From an uncultured Duodenibacillus sp. (lineage in GTDB: Bacteria > Pseudomonadota > Gammaproteobacteria > Burkholderiales > Burkholderiaceae_F), in contig CALXQK010000004.1 of assembly GCA_944390745.1 (NCBI GenBank), forward strand, positions 62,001 through 126,000: 64,000 nucleotides of DNA, read 5' to 3'. The notes beneath the pieces were generated by a model that worked only from the letters and a program-made list of their open reading frames with translations, was not told the origin of the DNA and ran no database searches. The translations under genes and the position numbers were made by a program. How positions within the stretch are numbered: position 1 is the first letter of the stretch; every line of letters starts with the position of its first letter. Positions 1 to 7,772 of the stretch are shown here, piece by piece.

Positions 1-1
1 C

Positions 2-271
2 GCCGACGCCGGGCAGATCGCCGCCGACATCAGCGCCAGGCTCAAGGCCGGCGAGTCCGGGGGAAAGTCGGCCATTCTCTTTACCGACATCGTGGGCGCG
101 ACGCCGTCCAACATTGCCGAGTCGCTCGCCGGCGACAAGGCCGTCGTCGTCTCCGGCGTCAACCTCCCGATGGTGCTCACGGCGCTGTGCCATCTCGACG
201 AACCCTTCGAGACGCTCATTGACGTCGTGCGCAAGGCCGGCGTGGCGAGCATTTGTCCGGAATCGGCCTAG
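2..271 (+). CDS. PTS EIIA component, mannose family (3' end only)
   Basis: The gene enters from the left edge, so only the last 89 residues are visible. They read in frame to TAG at 269-271 and contain LFTDIVGATPSNIA followed by GVNLPMVL, the core of the mannose/fructose/sorbose-type EIIA fold. In that family this domain accepts phosphate from HPr on a histidine that would lie upstream of the window. The genes for HPr and Enzyme I follow directly, and no EIIB, EIIC or EIID gene is visible, which matches the regulatory PTS clusters of betaproteobacteria where EIIA(Man), HPr and EI form a chain without a dedicated sugar permease. The family assignment is secure; the role (regulation rather than transport) is inferred. 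Confidence 0.85.
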   Translation, partial: ADAGQIAADISARLKAGESGGKSAILFTDIVGATPSNIAESLAGDKAVVVSGVNLPMVLTALCHLDEPFETLIDVVRKAGVASICPESA

Positions 272-360
272 AGGGTGCCCCGCCAGGGCGCGCCCCGGGG
301 CTCCGGGCACCTCGGAGTTTTAGCTTTTTTGCCCGGCTGCCCGCCGGGCCTGGACTGCCC

Positions 361-633
361 ATGACATCCCGCACTGTTACCGTGATCAACAAGCTCGGGC
401 TGCACGCCCGCCCGACGGCGCTTCTGACCAAGACCGCCAACCTTTTCGACGAGTGCTCCATCACGATTCAAAAGGGCGGCAAGACGGTCGATGCCAAGTC
501 GATCCTCTCGGTCATGGGGCTTGCCGCCAAGTGCGGAGACACGCTCACCATCACCGCCGAGGGCCGCAATGACGCTGCCGCCCTTGAGGCGGTCTGCGCC
601 CTGTTTCAGTCGCGCTTTGGGGAGGATGAGTAA
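361..633 (+). CDS. ptsH: Phosphocarrier protein HPr
   Basis: This 90-residue protein has the usual HPr length. The phosphorylated histidine sits in NKLGLHARPTALL near residue 15, and the regulatory-serine region reads AKSILSVMGLAA near residue 46. HPr passes phosphate from Enzyme I to EIIA proteins in the cytoplasm. The reading frame is open from 253, but the ATG at 361 gives a protein starting exactly at the family N-terminus (TSRTVTVINKLG), so I use it. Upstream is an EIIA(Man) gene and 3 bases downstream starts Enzyme I, so the three are almost certainly one operon. The C-terminus ends in an acidic FGEDE tail, common in beta- and gammaproteobacterial HPr. Confidence 0.93.
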   Translation: MTSRTVTVINKLGLHARPTALLTKTANLFDECSITIQKGGKTVDAKSILSVMGLAAKCGDTLTITAEGRNDAAALEAVCALFQSRFGEDE

Positions 634-636
634 CGC

Positions 637-2703
637 ATGCCGGCAGCAGCTCTGAAAAACTCCCAGTCCCAGACCCCGGAGACGCCGAAGACCGACAGGT
701 CCGTCTCGAGGGCCTCCGGCGGAGAGCCCGGAGAAACCCCTGTCAGAATCGATGCCTGCGCTGCGGCGCCCGCGGGCGGCGACGAAGCCGCCCTCCCGGG
801 CCAGCAGTCCGCGCAGAACAGGAAGCCCGAGCAGCAGGCGCCGTCCGAGGCCGGAGAGAGCCTGATGCTTACCGGCACGACCGTCTGCAGCGGCGTGAGC
901 TTCGGCTGCGCGCAGCTGCTTGGCGAAGGCGAGCTCGAGGTCCCGCACTTTACGATCGATCGAAGCCAGACGCGCGCCGAGTTCACCCGCCTGCGCGGGG
1001 CCATCAACACCGTGGCCCGGGAGCTCGGCGAGCTGCTTGAGAGCTCGGCAAACAGCGACGCGCCGCCCGAGGCGGTCGCCTTCATTGAGCTGCACTGCCA
1101 GATCCTCAGGGACGAGTCGCTCATTACCGACACCCAGGACATCATTCGCGAGCGCCTCATCAACGCCGAGTGGGCGCTCTCGCTCAAGCTTGAGGATCTG
1201 CGCCGCGCCTTCGAGGAAATCGACGACGAATATCTCTCCGAGCGCGTTGAGGACATCGCGCAGGTGGTCGAGCGCGTGCAGCGCGTCCTCACGGGACGCC
1301 GCCGCCCGACCGACTCCGTCTCGCGCGTCATGCGCGAGAGCTCGATCATCCTGGTGGCCGAGGATCTGAGCCCGGCCGACATCCTCATTCTCAAGCGCCG
1401 GCGCGACATCTCCATTGCCGGCCTGGTGATCGAAAACGGCGCCCTCACCTCGCATACGGCGATTCTGGCGCGCTCGCTCGAGATCCCGACGCTCGTGCAC
1501 GTCGTCGGAGCGCGCGAGCACATTGAAAATGACGATGTGCTGCTGCTCGATGCAGACCGGGGCATTCTGACGGTCAATCCCGAGGCCAACCTGCTGCCCA
1601 AGATCGCCGGCCGCATCCGCGAGCTCAAGACGGTCCGCAGCCGTCAAAGGCAGCTGCGAAGCCGCCCCTGCACCACGGCCGACGGCGTGCCCGTGCGGCT
1701 TTACGCCAACATCGCCCTTCCCGAGGACGTGCGCGATGCCGTGGCCTGCGGCGCCGACGGCATCGGGCTGTTTCGATCCGAGTTTCTCTTCATGAACCGC
1801 CCCGTGCTGCCGAGCGAGGACGAGCAGTACGAAACCTACCGGCGCGTCATCCGCTCCATGAAGGGCCTGCCCGTCACGATCCGCACGGCCGACCTTGGCG
1901 GCGACAAGATGCCCTCGCGCGAGGCGCTCGAAGCCCTCGGCTACGACTGCACGCGTGAAATCATCAACCCGGCGCTCGGGCAGCGCGCCATCCGATTCTC
2001 CCTGGGCTACCCCGAGCTCTTCCTGACGCAGCTGCGCGCCATCCTGCGCGCGGCAAGCGACGCCAACGTGCGCGTGCTCATTCCGATGCTGTCGCGCGTG
2101 TCTGAAATCAAGATCGTCTCGGACTACATCCGCCGCGCCCAGGAGCAGCTTCGCGACCGCGGCGTCGAGCATGCCGCGCACGTCTCGCTCGGCGGCATGG
2201 TCGAGGTGCCCGTCGTTGCCATGTCGCTGTCAATGTTTCTGCGCAGGCTTGACTTCGTGAGCATCGGCACCAACGACCTGATCCAGTACCTTCTGGCCGT
2301 CGATCGCGAGGACACCGCGGTGAGCCGCATCTACGACCCGCTGCACCCGGCGGTGCTCGCCGTGCTCGCGCGCACCATCGCCACCGCCAACCGCGCGGGA
2401 AAGGAAATCAGCGTCTGCGGCGAGGTCGCCGCAGACCCTGTCTACGCCAAGCTGCTGTTCGGCATGGGGCTGAGGCACTTCTCCATGGACTGCGCCCGCG
2501 TGCTGCCGCTCAAGGAAAAGATCCTCACCTATGACCTTGAGGACGCCCGCAGCCTGCTGCGCCGCGTCCGCGGCTGCCACACGAGCAGAGGCGTGCGCGA
2601 CGTGCTTCTGGCCGACCTCAAGTCCCGCGGCGACCCGCTTGCGCATGAACTTGAAGGCGGCGCCGTGTGTCCGCTGCCGCAGCCCTCGCAGGACCCGACG
2701 TAA
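637..2703 (+). CDS. ptsI: PTS Enzyme I (PEP-protein phosphotransferase)
   Basis: Enzyme I takes phosphate from phosphoenolpyruvate and passes it to HPr. The active-site histidine lies in GALTSHTAILARSLEIP; the PEP-binding TIM barrel shows GIGLFRSEFLFMNR, IRTADLGGDK, SIGTNDLIQYLLAVDR and CGEVAADP. As written the protein is 688 residues, about 110 longer than usual at the front and back combined. The first 76 residues are a proline-, glutamate- and alanine-rich low-complexity stretch with no family similarity; homology starts at the ATG at 865 (MLTGTTVCSG). Both starts have a plausible ribosome site: GGAGG at 621-625 for 637 and GGAG at 853-856 for 865. Which one is used cannot be decided by reading; 865 gives the family-standard protein. 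Confidence 0.9.
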   Translation: MPAAALKNSQSQTPETPKTDRSVSRASGGEPGETPVRIDACAAAPAGGDEAALPGQQSAQNRKPEQQAPSEAGESLMLTGTTVCSGVSFGCAQLLGEGELEVPHFTIDRSQTRAEFTRLRGAINTVARELGELLESSANSDAPPEAVAFIELHCQILRDESLITDTQDIIRERLINAEWALSLKLEDLRRAFEEIDDEYLSERVEDIAQVVERVQRVLTGRRRPTDSVSRVMRESSIILVAEDLSPADILILKRRRDISIAGLVIENGALTSHTAILARSLEIPTLVHVVGAREHIENDDVLLLDADRGILTVNPEANLLPKIAGRIRELKTVRSRQRQLRSRPCTTADGVPVRLYANIALPEDVRDAVACGADGIGLFRSEFLFMNRPVLPSEDEQYETYRRVIRSMKGLPVTIRTADLGGDKMPSREALEALGYDCTREIINPALGQRAIRFSLGYPELFLTQLRAILRAASDANVRVLIPMLSRVSEIKIVSDYIRRAQEQLRDRGVEHAAHVSLGGMVEVPVVAMSLSMFLRRLDFVSIGTNDLIQYLLAVDREDTAVSRIYDPLHPAVLAVLARTIATANRAGKEISVCGEVAADPVYAKLLFGMGLRHFSMDCARVLPLKEKILTYDLEDARSLLRRVRGCHTSRGVRDVLLADLKSRGDPLAHELEGGAVCPLPQPSQDPT

Positions 2704-2749
2704 AAACAATACGCCTTGCACCAAAGGCCATCATCAGGAAAGCCGCATC

Positions 2750-3469
2750 ATGTCCCGACCGTTCACACTCGAAGACATCGACCGTCTGGGCGAGCTTCTC
2801 GCCGGCATCCCCGAGCCCTTCATTCCGATGGAGCCCGACATGCTCGACGGCTACCTCACGGCGCTTGCGCTGCTCAAGAACCCGCCCCGCATCGAGGACT
2901 GGATCGGCCGCGTCTACGACCTTGAGGGCCGCAGCCGCGCACGACTCCCGGATGCGGCCCGGCAGGCCGAGCTGCGCACGCTCATCCTCGCGCGCGGCGC
3001 GCAGATTGAGGACGACATCCTCGGGCGCAAGCCGATTGACCCCATCCTGTTTGATGAAGACGAGGATGAGGAGGACGCCCCGGACGACCCCTTTGCCGCG
3101 CTGCGCCCCTTTGCCGACGGCTTTGCCCTTGCCTGCGAAAGCTGGCCCGAGCTGCTCAGAAACGACTCCACGGCCGTCAAGGCGGCCCTGGTCGGCATCT
3201 TTCGCTACGAAAGCGATGCGCAGCCGCCGCAGGCTTCGCAGCAGGCCCCCGGCAGCGGGGAGGACGAAGGCGGCGACGATGTGCTTGCCGCCATCGAAAG
3301 CGAGGTCGCCTTTGCCGACCTCGACGAGGCGCTGGCCGACCTTGCCGCCTGCGTTCAGGAAATTGCCGAGGTGACGCGCGCCGCGGACATTGAAAGGGCC
3401 GGTGCGGCCGGAAAGCTCTCCGCGGCCGGCCGCAGAAGGCATGACGCGCCCGGCGGGCGCCGCCGCTAG
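2750..3469 (+). CDS. UPF0149 (YgfB/YecA-like) family protein
   Basis: The N-terminal half carries the UPF0149 pattern: a helix start followed by MEPDMLDGYLTALALL and PRIEDWIGRVYD. The family's biochemical role is poorly defined. The 239-residue protein has a very acidic linker (FDEDEDEEDAPDDP, near residue 105) and ends in an arginine-rich tail, with no C-terminal SEC-C zinc motif of the kind found in YecA. I chose the ATG at 2750 because the family similarity begins a few residues later, although the frame is open from 2531 inside ptsI. Its TAG stop overlaps the stop of the convergent ampG gene by three bases. Confidence 0.78.
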   Translation: MSRPFTLEDIDRLGELLAGIPEPFIPMEPDMLDGYLTALALLKNPPRIEDWIGRVYDLEGRSRARLPDAARQAELRTLILARGAQIEDDILGRKPIDPILFDEDEDEEDAPDDPFAALRPFADGFALACESWPELLRNDSTAVKAALVGIFRYESDAQPPQASQQAPGSGEDEGGDDVLAAIESEVAFADLDEALADLAACVQEIAEVTRAADIERAGAAGKLSAAGRRRHDAPGGRRR

Positions 3470-4815
3470 GACTGCGGGCAGCCCGGGCTGACCCGTGCCT
3501 TCTCCTGAAGCCTGCGCCGGACCGCGCCCGCCGCGAGCACGAGAAGCAGCACCGGAATGCCGAGACAGGCCGTGGCGGTGAAGAATCCCCCGTAGCCCAG
3601 CGCCTCAACCGCCACGCCTGAAAAGCCCGCGAGAAACTTCGGAAGAATCAGCATCACCGAGGAAAAGAGCGCGTACTGCGTGGCCGAGTACGCCACATTG
3701 GTCAGCCCCGAGAGATAGGCGAGAAACGCCACCGAGGCGATGCCCGCGGCCAGATTGTCGGCGCTGACGGTCATCACGAGAAACGCCAGATCGTGTCCGC
3801 GCAGGGAGAGCGCCGCAAACAAAAGGTTGGTCGCCGCCGAGAGCACGGCTCCGAGCAGCAGCGTGCGCATCACCCCGATGCGAAGCGAAACCACGCCTCC
3901 GACGAAGGCCCCCGCAAGCGTCATCACCACCCCGAAGACCTTGCTGACGGCCGCCACCTCCTCCTTGGTAAAGCCCAGATCGGCATAAAAGGGATTGGCC
4001 ATCACGCCCATGACCACGTCGCTGATCCGATAGGTCGCAATCAGAAGAAGAATCACGACGGCCTGCCAGCCGAACCGCCTGAAGAAGTCCAGAAAGGGAA
4101 GACAGACCGCGCTGTAGAGCCAGTCGCGAAGCCCCTGCGCCGGCGCGGGCAGAGTCCCCGGCGCAAGCCTTGGCTCGGGACTCAGGAGCACCGTCACGGG
4201 CCCGGCCAGCACGCTTGCCGCCATCACGAGATAGGCCGTGCGCCAGGCCTCGAAGGTCGTCGCGCCGGCAATCTCGGCCCCGGCGGCAATGGCCAGGGTC
4301 CCCGCCCCGGACCAGATCATCGCCAGCCGGTAGCCGGTCTGATAGGTCGCCAGAAATGCCGCCTGCTCCTTTTCTCCGCCGCTTTCGATGCGGTAGGCAT
4401 CGAGCACCACGTCCTGGGTGGCGCCGCAAAAGGCGCACGCCACGGCAAGCACCGCCATCAGCCCCAGGTTTTCCTCGGGGTTCGTGAAGGCCATGGCCGC
4501 GAGCACGACAAAAAGAGCCACCTGCGCAGTCAGAAGCCACGCGCGGCGCCGCCCGAGCCGGCGCGTCAGAAAGGGCACCGGGAGCCGGTCGACAAAGGGC
4601 GCCCAGACCCACTTGAGTCCCCAGCACAACCCCGCCCAGCTCATGAAGCCGATGGTCCTCAGGTCCACCCCGGCCTCGCGCAGCCAGAACGAAAGCGTGC
4701 CCAGCACAAGCAGCAGCGGCAGTCCCGAGGAAAAGCCCAGGAAAAACATCCGCACCGCAATCGGGTGCCGGTAAATGGCCAGCGCCTGCCCCCATTTCTC
4801 CCAGATTCGCGTCAT
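3466..4815 (-). CDS. ampG: AmpG-like muropeptide permease (MFS)
   Basis: AmpG imports anhydromuropeptides released from peptidoglycan so they can be recycled. This 449-residue hydrophobic protein shows the family N-terminus: LGFSSGLPLLLVLGTLSFWL, then GVDLRTIG and a loop with WAPFVDRLPVPFLTRRLGRRR, followed by about twelve predicted membrane helices. The sequence CGATQDVVLDAYRIE is also typical of AmpG helix 4-5. The start ATG at 4815 puts the short cytoplasmic lead before helix 1. It is followed on the same strand, upstream, by rsuA and xthA with only 23 bases between rsuA and ampG, so the three may be co-transcribed. Substrate is assigned by family only. Confidence 0.85.
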   Translation of the reverse strand: MTRIWEKWGQALAIYRHPIAVRMFFLGFSSGLPLLLVLGTLSFWLREAGVDLRTIGFMSWAGLCWGLKWVWAPFVDRLPVPFLTRRLGRRRAWLLTAQVALFVVLAAMAFTNPEENLGLMAVLAVACAFCGATQDVVLDAYRIESGGEKEQAAFLATYQTGYRLAMIWSGAGTLAIAAGAEIAGATTFEAWRTAYLVMAASVLAGPVTVLLSPEPRLAPGTLPAPAQGLRDWLYSAVCLPFLDFFRRFGWQAVVILLLIATYRISDVVMGVMANPFYADLGFTKEEVAAVSKVFGVVMTLAGAFVGGVVSLRIGVMRTLLLGAVLSAATNLLFAALSLRGHDLAFLVMTVSADNLAAGIASVAFLAYLSGLTNVAYSATQYALFSSVMLILPKFLAGFSGVAVEALGYGGFFTATACLGIPVLLLVLAAGAVRRRLQEKARVSPGCPQS

Positions 4816-4838
4816 GCCCGCCTCCTGTCGCAGCCGGT

Positions 4839-5531
4839 TCAGACGATCGCCTGCGGGCCGCAGAGCCAGCGCCAGCCTCCCCGGGGCAGATCCGTCGGCA
4901 GCCTGAGCTTTCCGAAGGCGATGCGCTCGAGCGCCTCAACGCGATTGCCCGCGGCGGCAATCATGCGCTTGACCTGGTGGTACTTTCCGCTTGTGATCGT
5001 CATTTCAAGCACGTTGTCCGCGCAGCGCACCACGTCGCTTGCCCTGAGCGGCTCCCTCTCATCGACAAGAAGAACGCCCGAGGCGAGCTTCTGCACCAGA
5101 TCCTGCGTCACGTCATGCCGACAGACGACCCGGTAGCGCTTGGGCACATGGCGCCTGGGGTGCGTGAGACGATGCTGCAGCTGTCCGTCGTCAGTCAAAA
5201 TCAGCAGCCCCGTGGTGTCGGCATCAAGCCGTCCGACGGGCTGCACGCCGCGCACGCGCAGGGGCGCGGGCAGCAGCTTCATGACGCTGGGGTGGTGCAG
5301 GGGCTTTTGCGAACACTCATAGCCCTCGGGCTTGTTGAGCGCAATGATCGCCCGGGCGCAGAAGGGCCAGTCCTTTCCGTCAACCGAAAAAACGAGGCTC
5401 TCAACCGCAATCTCGGCATCGGGATCGGTCATGACCTCGCCGTTGAAGGCGGCCCGCCCAAGCGCAACGAGGCCGCGGCACTCGTGCCGCGTGCCGAACC
5501 CCTGGGTAAACAAAATGTCCTCAAGCCTCAT
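4839..5531 (-). CDS. rsuA: 16S rRNA pseudouridine synthase RsuA
   Basis: RsuA converts uridine 516 of 16S rRNA to pseudouridine. The 230-residue protein has an S4-like N-terminal RNA-binding region (MRLEDILFTQGFGTRHECRGL), then the catalytic aspartate in GRLDADTTGLLILTDDG near residue 105, and the KYHQVKRMIAAAGNRV motif near residue 190 that marks the RsuA/RluB/E/F branch. Its start overlaps the stop of xthA by four bases (ATGA at 5528-5531 on the minus strand), a sign of translational coupling. RluE or RluF cannot be fully excluded by eye, but the overall length and N-terminus favour RsuA. Confidence 0.85.
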   Translation of the reverse strand: MRLEDILFTQGFGTRHECRGLVALGRAAFNGEVMTDPDAEIAVESLVFSVDGKDWPFCARAIIALNKPEGYECSQKPLHHPSVMKLLPAPLRVRGVQPVGRLDADTTGLLILTDDGQLQHRLTHPRRHVPKRYRVVCRHDVTQDLVQKLASGVLLVDEREPLRASDVVRCADNVLEMTITSGKYHQVKRMIAAAGNRVEALERIAFGKLRLPTDLPRGGWRWLCGPQAIV

Positions 5532-6325
5532 GGCCTTCCGCCCGCAGCCGCGGCGTCCCAGTCAAAGTCGATCACAAGCGGCGCGTGATCGGAAAACTTC
5601 TCCTCCTTGTAGATCGACGCCCCTGCGGCGCGCGCGGCGATTCCCGCCGTGCCGAACATGTAGTCGATGCGCCAGCCGACGTTCTTGGCGCGCGCCTGTC
5701 CGCGCTGGCTCCACCAGGTATATTGATCCGGACGCGGGTCGAGCTCGCGGAAGATGTCGTGCCAGCCCTCGACCTCGAGCTGCCGGCTCACCCACGCGCG
5801 CTCCTCGGGCAGAAAGCCCGAGTTCCTGACGTTTCCCCGCCAGTTCTTGAGATCGATCTCCTTGTGGGCGATGTTGACGTCGCCGCACACAAGCACCTCG
5901 CGCCCCGAGGCGGAGAGCTCGCGCATGTGCGCGGCAAAGGCGTCGAGAAATCGATACTTGGCCTGCTGGCGCGCATCGCCCGAGGTTCCCGATGGAAAGT
6001 ACACGCTGACGATGGACAGTCCCGGAAAGTCCGCGCGCACGTAGCGCCCCTCAACGTCGAACTCCTCGACGCCGAAGCCCGTTTCAACGGACTCGGGCGC
6101 AATGCGCGACCAGATGCCGCAGCCCGAGTAGCCTCTTTTCTGCGCGCAGTGCAGCCAGGAGCCGTATCCCGGGCAGTCGCGCACCTCGCTTTTGAGATCG
6201 GCCTCCTGGGCCTTGAGCTCCTGCACGCAGAGCACGTCGGCCCCGATGCCCTCAAACCACCGCCAGAAGCCCTTGTCGGCAGCCGAGCGGATGCCGTTGG
6301 CGTTGAACGTCACGACGCGAAACAC
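5528..6325 (-). CDS. xthA: Exodeoxyribonuclease III
   Basis: This is an exonuclease III-family AP endonuclease, acting in base-excision repair. Of 265 residues, the metal-binding glutamate lies in CVQELKAQEADL, the catalytic aspartate/asparagine pair in VCGDVNIAHKEIDL, and the C-terminal histidine in KFSDHAPLVIDF. The start is GTG at 6323-6325, giving VFRVVTFNANGIRSA, which matches the family start (usually MKIATWNVNGIR). It is the first gene of a likely xthA-rsuA-ampG unit and is divergent from pyrE with about 146 bases between the two starts. Confidence 0.92.
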   Translation of the reverse strand: MFRVVTFNANGIRSAADKGFWRWFEGIGADVLCVQELKAQEADLKSEVRDCPGYGSWLHCAQKRGYSGCGIWSRIAPESVETGFGVEEFDVEGRYVRADFPGLSIVSVYFPSGTSGDARQQAKYRFLDAFAAHMRELSASGREVLVCGDVNIAHKEIDLKNWRGNVRNSGFLPEERAWVSRQLEVEGWHDIFRELDPRPDQYTWWSQRGQARAKNVGWRIDYMFGTAGIAARAAGASIYKEEKFSDHAPLVIDFDWDAAAAGGRP

Positions 6326-6376
6326 TTTGCGCGCACTCCTAGAAAAATTTCAATGACCTAAAATTTTAGCTTTGAC

Positions 6377-6412
6377 GCGGCAAGCCCCCGGCCCCGGCGG
6401 ACGCCTTGCCGC
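6377..6412 (+). promoter_or_regulatory. Hairpin in pyrE leader
   Basis: A perfect 8-base inverted repeat (GCGGCAAG at 6377-6384 and CTTGCCGC at 6405-6412) encloses a GC-rich 20-base loop, 60 bases before the pyrE start. No U-run follows immediately, so it is not a classical terminator. pyrE of enterobacteria is controlled by leader attenuation; whether this hairpin has a similar role is inference. Confidence 0.35.
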
Positions 6413-6471
6413 ACGAAAAACGTTTCCGCCGGGCGGGCAGCCGCCCCTTTTCCTGCAAGACAAACAACACC

Positions 6472-7149
6472 ATGACCGCCAATCACGCCCAGTTCATCGA
6501 ATTCGCCCTTTCCGCCAACGTTCTGCGCTTTGGAGAGTTCAAGACCAAGGCGGGCCGCATGAGCCCGTACTTCTTCAACGCCGGACTCTTCAACACCGGC
6601 AGCCTTCTCGATCGCCTGGGGGCCTTTTATGCAAGGACGCTGCTCGCGGCGCGCGAGGCCGGGCGCATTGAGTTCGACATGCTCTTCGGCCCGGCCTACA
6701 AGGGCATTCCGCTTGTCTCCACGGTGGCCATAAATCTGGCGCGCCTCGGCTGCGACGTCCCCTGGGCCTTCAACCGCAAGGAGGCAAAGGATCACGGCGA
6801 GGGCGGCACGGTGATCGGCTCTCCCCTGAAGGGCCGCGTGGTCATCGTCGACGATGTGATCAGCGCCGGCACCTCCGTTCGCGAGTCGGTCAGCCTCATC
6901 CGCGCCTGCGGCGCCGTGCCCTCGGGCGTGCTGATTGCGCTTGACCGCCAGGAGCGCGGCGGCAACGCCGAGGAGATGACGGAGACCTCGGCCGTGCAGG
7001 ATGTCGAGAAGACGTTCTCGATGCCCGTGGTGAGCATTGCCAGCCTCACCGACCTGCTCGAATTCATGAACGGCGACTCGCAGGCCGCGCGCTCCGCCTC
7101 CGAATTCCGCGGCGCAGTCCAGGCCTATCGCGAGAAGTACGGCGCCTGA
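6472..7149 (+). CDS. pyrE: Orotate phosphoribosyltransferase
   Basis: PyrE joins orotate to PRPP to make OMP in pyrimidine synthesis. The 225-residue protein has the PRPP loop in [19 protein letters not shown] near residue 125, the LKSGRxSPYFFN-type segment as [16 protein letters not shown] near residue 21, and [10 protein letters not shown] near residue 80. The ATG at 6472 gives the standard N-terminus ([16 protein letters not shown]); the frame is open further upstream but that part is not family-like. It appears to be a single-gene transcript: a hairpin lies in the leader and an intrinsic terminator follows 20 bases after the stop. Confidence 0.95.
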   Translation: MTANHAQFIEFALSANVLRFGEFKTKAGRMSPYFFNAGLFNTGSLLDRLGAFYARTLLAAREAGRIEFDMLFGPAYKGIPLVSTVAINLARLGCDVPWAFNRKEAKDHGEGGTVIGSPLKGRVVIVDDVISAGTSVRESVSLIRACGAVPSGVLIALDRQERGGNAEEMTETSAVQDVEKTFSMPVVSIASLTDLLEFMNGDSQAARSASEFRGAVQAYREKYGA

Positions 7150-7169
7150 CCCCCGCCGGCATTGCGCCA

Positions 7170-7215
7170 GCCGCAGAAAACGCCCCCCACGGGCTCTTTC
7201 TGCGGCTTTTTTTTT
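7170..7215 (+). terminator. Intrinsic terminator after pyrE
   Basis: A perfect 10-base stem (GCCGCAGAAA at 7170-7179, TTTCTGCGGC at 7197-7206) is followed directly by nine T residues (7207-7215). This is a classical rho-independent terminator on the plus strand, 20 bases after the pyrE stop. Confidence 0.93.
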
Positions 7216-7224
7216 GCCGCCCCG

Positions 7225-7680
7225 TCAGGCGCCGCGCGACAGCCGCCGCCTGTTTTCCTCAACAAAGCGGTCGTAGCGACCGGGAAAGGGACTCGAGGGC
7301 ATGGCCAGCAGCAGGACGACGACAGCCCAGCCCGCCGCCGGGATGAGGCCCAGAAGCATCCATGCGCCTGAGAATCCTGCGTCGTTGAGCCTGCGGCGGG
7401 TCAGCCGCACCACCGGAATCACCGACAGAAAAAAGAATAGAAGCCACCCGTTGACAAAGAGCTTCATGTAGAGGGAGTCGGGCGCCACCTGCAGCCGGTA
7501 GCCGATTTCAAAGGGAATGACGAAGGCCGCAGCATAAAGCAGCACGTAGGCGGCCATGGTGCGCCAGAACACGCCCCGCCCGACGCGCCCGAGCCGGGTG
7601 CGGTCAAACAAAAGCAGATCCCGTCGTCCGGACGAAAGCCAGGATGCCGCAGCCGGCGCTTCACGCGCATGACCCTCCAT
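7225..7680 (-). CDS. DUF805-like inner-membrane protein
   Basis: A 151-residue protein with four likely membrane helices. The spacing resembles DUF805: an aromatic/arginine lead into LGRVGRGVFWRT (family GRISRxxFW), two helices, then RRRLNDAGFSGAWMLLGLIPAAGW, which matches the family's RLHDxGxSGWW...IPxxGW, and a C-terminal PGRYDRF (family PGxxGxNRYG). The function of the family is unknown. The first ATG is at 7680. It lies only four bases after the T-run of the gatB terminator on the same strand, and I see no Shine-Dalgarno sequence, so the true start may be internal or the gene may be read by leakage through the terminator. Confidence 0.7.
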   Translation of the reverse strand: MEGHAREAPAAASWLSSGRRDLLLFDRTRLGRVGRGVFWRTMAAYVLLYAAAFVIPFEIGYRLQVAPDSLYMKLFVNGWLLFFFLSVIPVVRLTRRRLNDAGFSGAWMLLGLIPAAGWAVVVLLLAMPSSPFPGRYDRFVEENRRRLSRGA

Positions 7681-7684
7681 CAAG

Positions 7685-7733
7685 AAAAAAAAGCGGGAGG
7701 CGCCAGCCCGGCAGAGCCGGCTGCGCCTCCCGC
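7685..7733 (-). terminator. Intrinsic terminator after gatB
   Basis: On the minus strand an 11-base stem (GCGGGAGGCGC / GCGCCTCCCGC, plus-strand positions 7693-7703 and 7723-7733) with further imperfect inner pairing is followed by a run of eight U residues (A-run 7685-7692 on the plus strand). It ends the gatCAB transcript about 40 bases past the gatB stop. Confidence 0.92.
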
Positions 7734-7772
7734 GTCAGGCAAGCTGAGAATGCCTCCTCGTATAGCGCAGCC

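Noticed and set aside
268-2181. 637-codon open frame on the minus strand
   Set aside because: Shadow of ptsH and ptsI.
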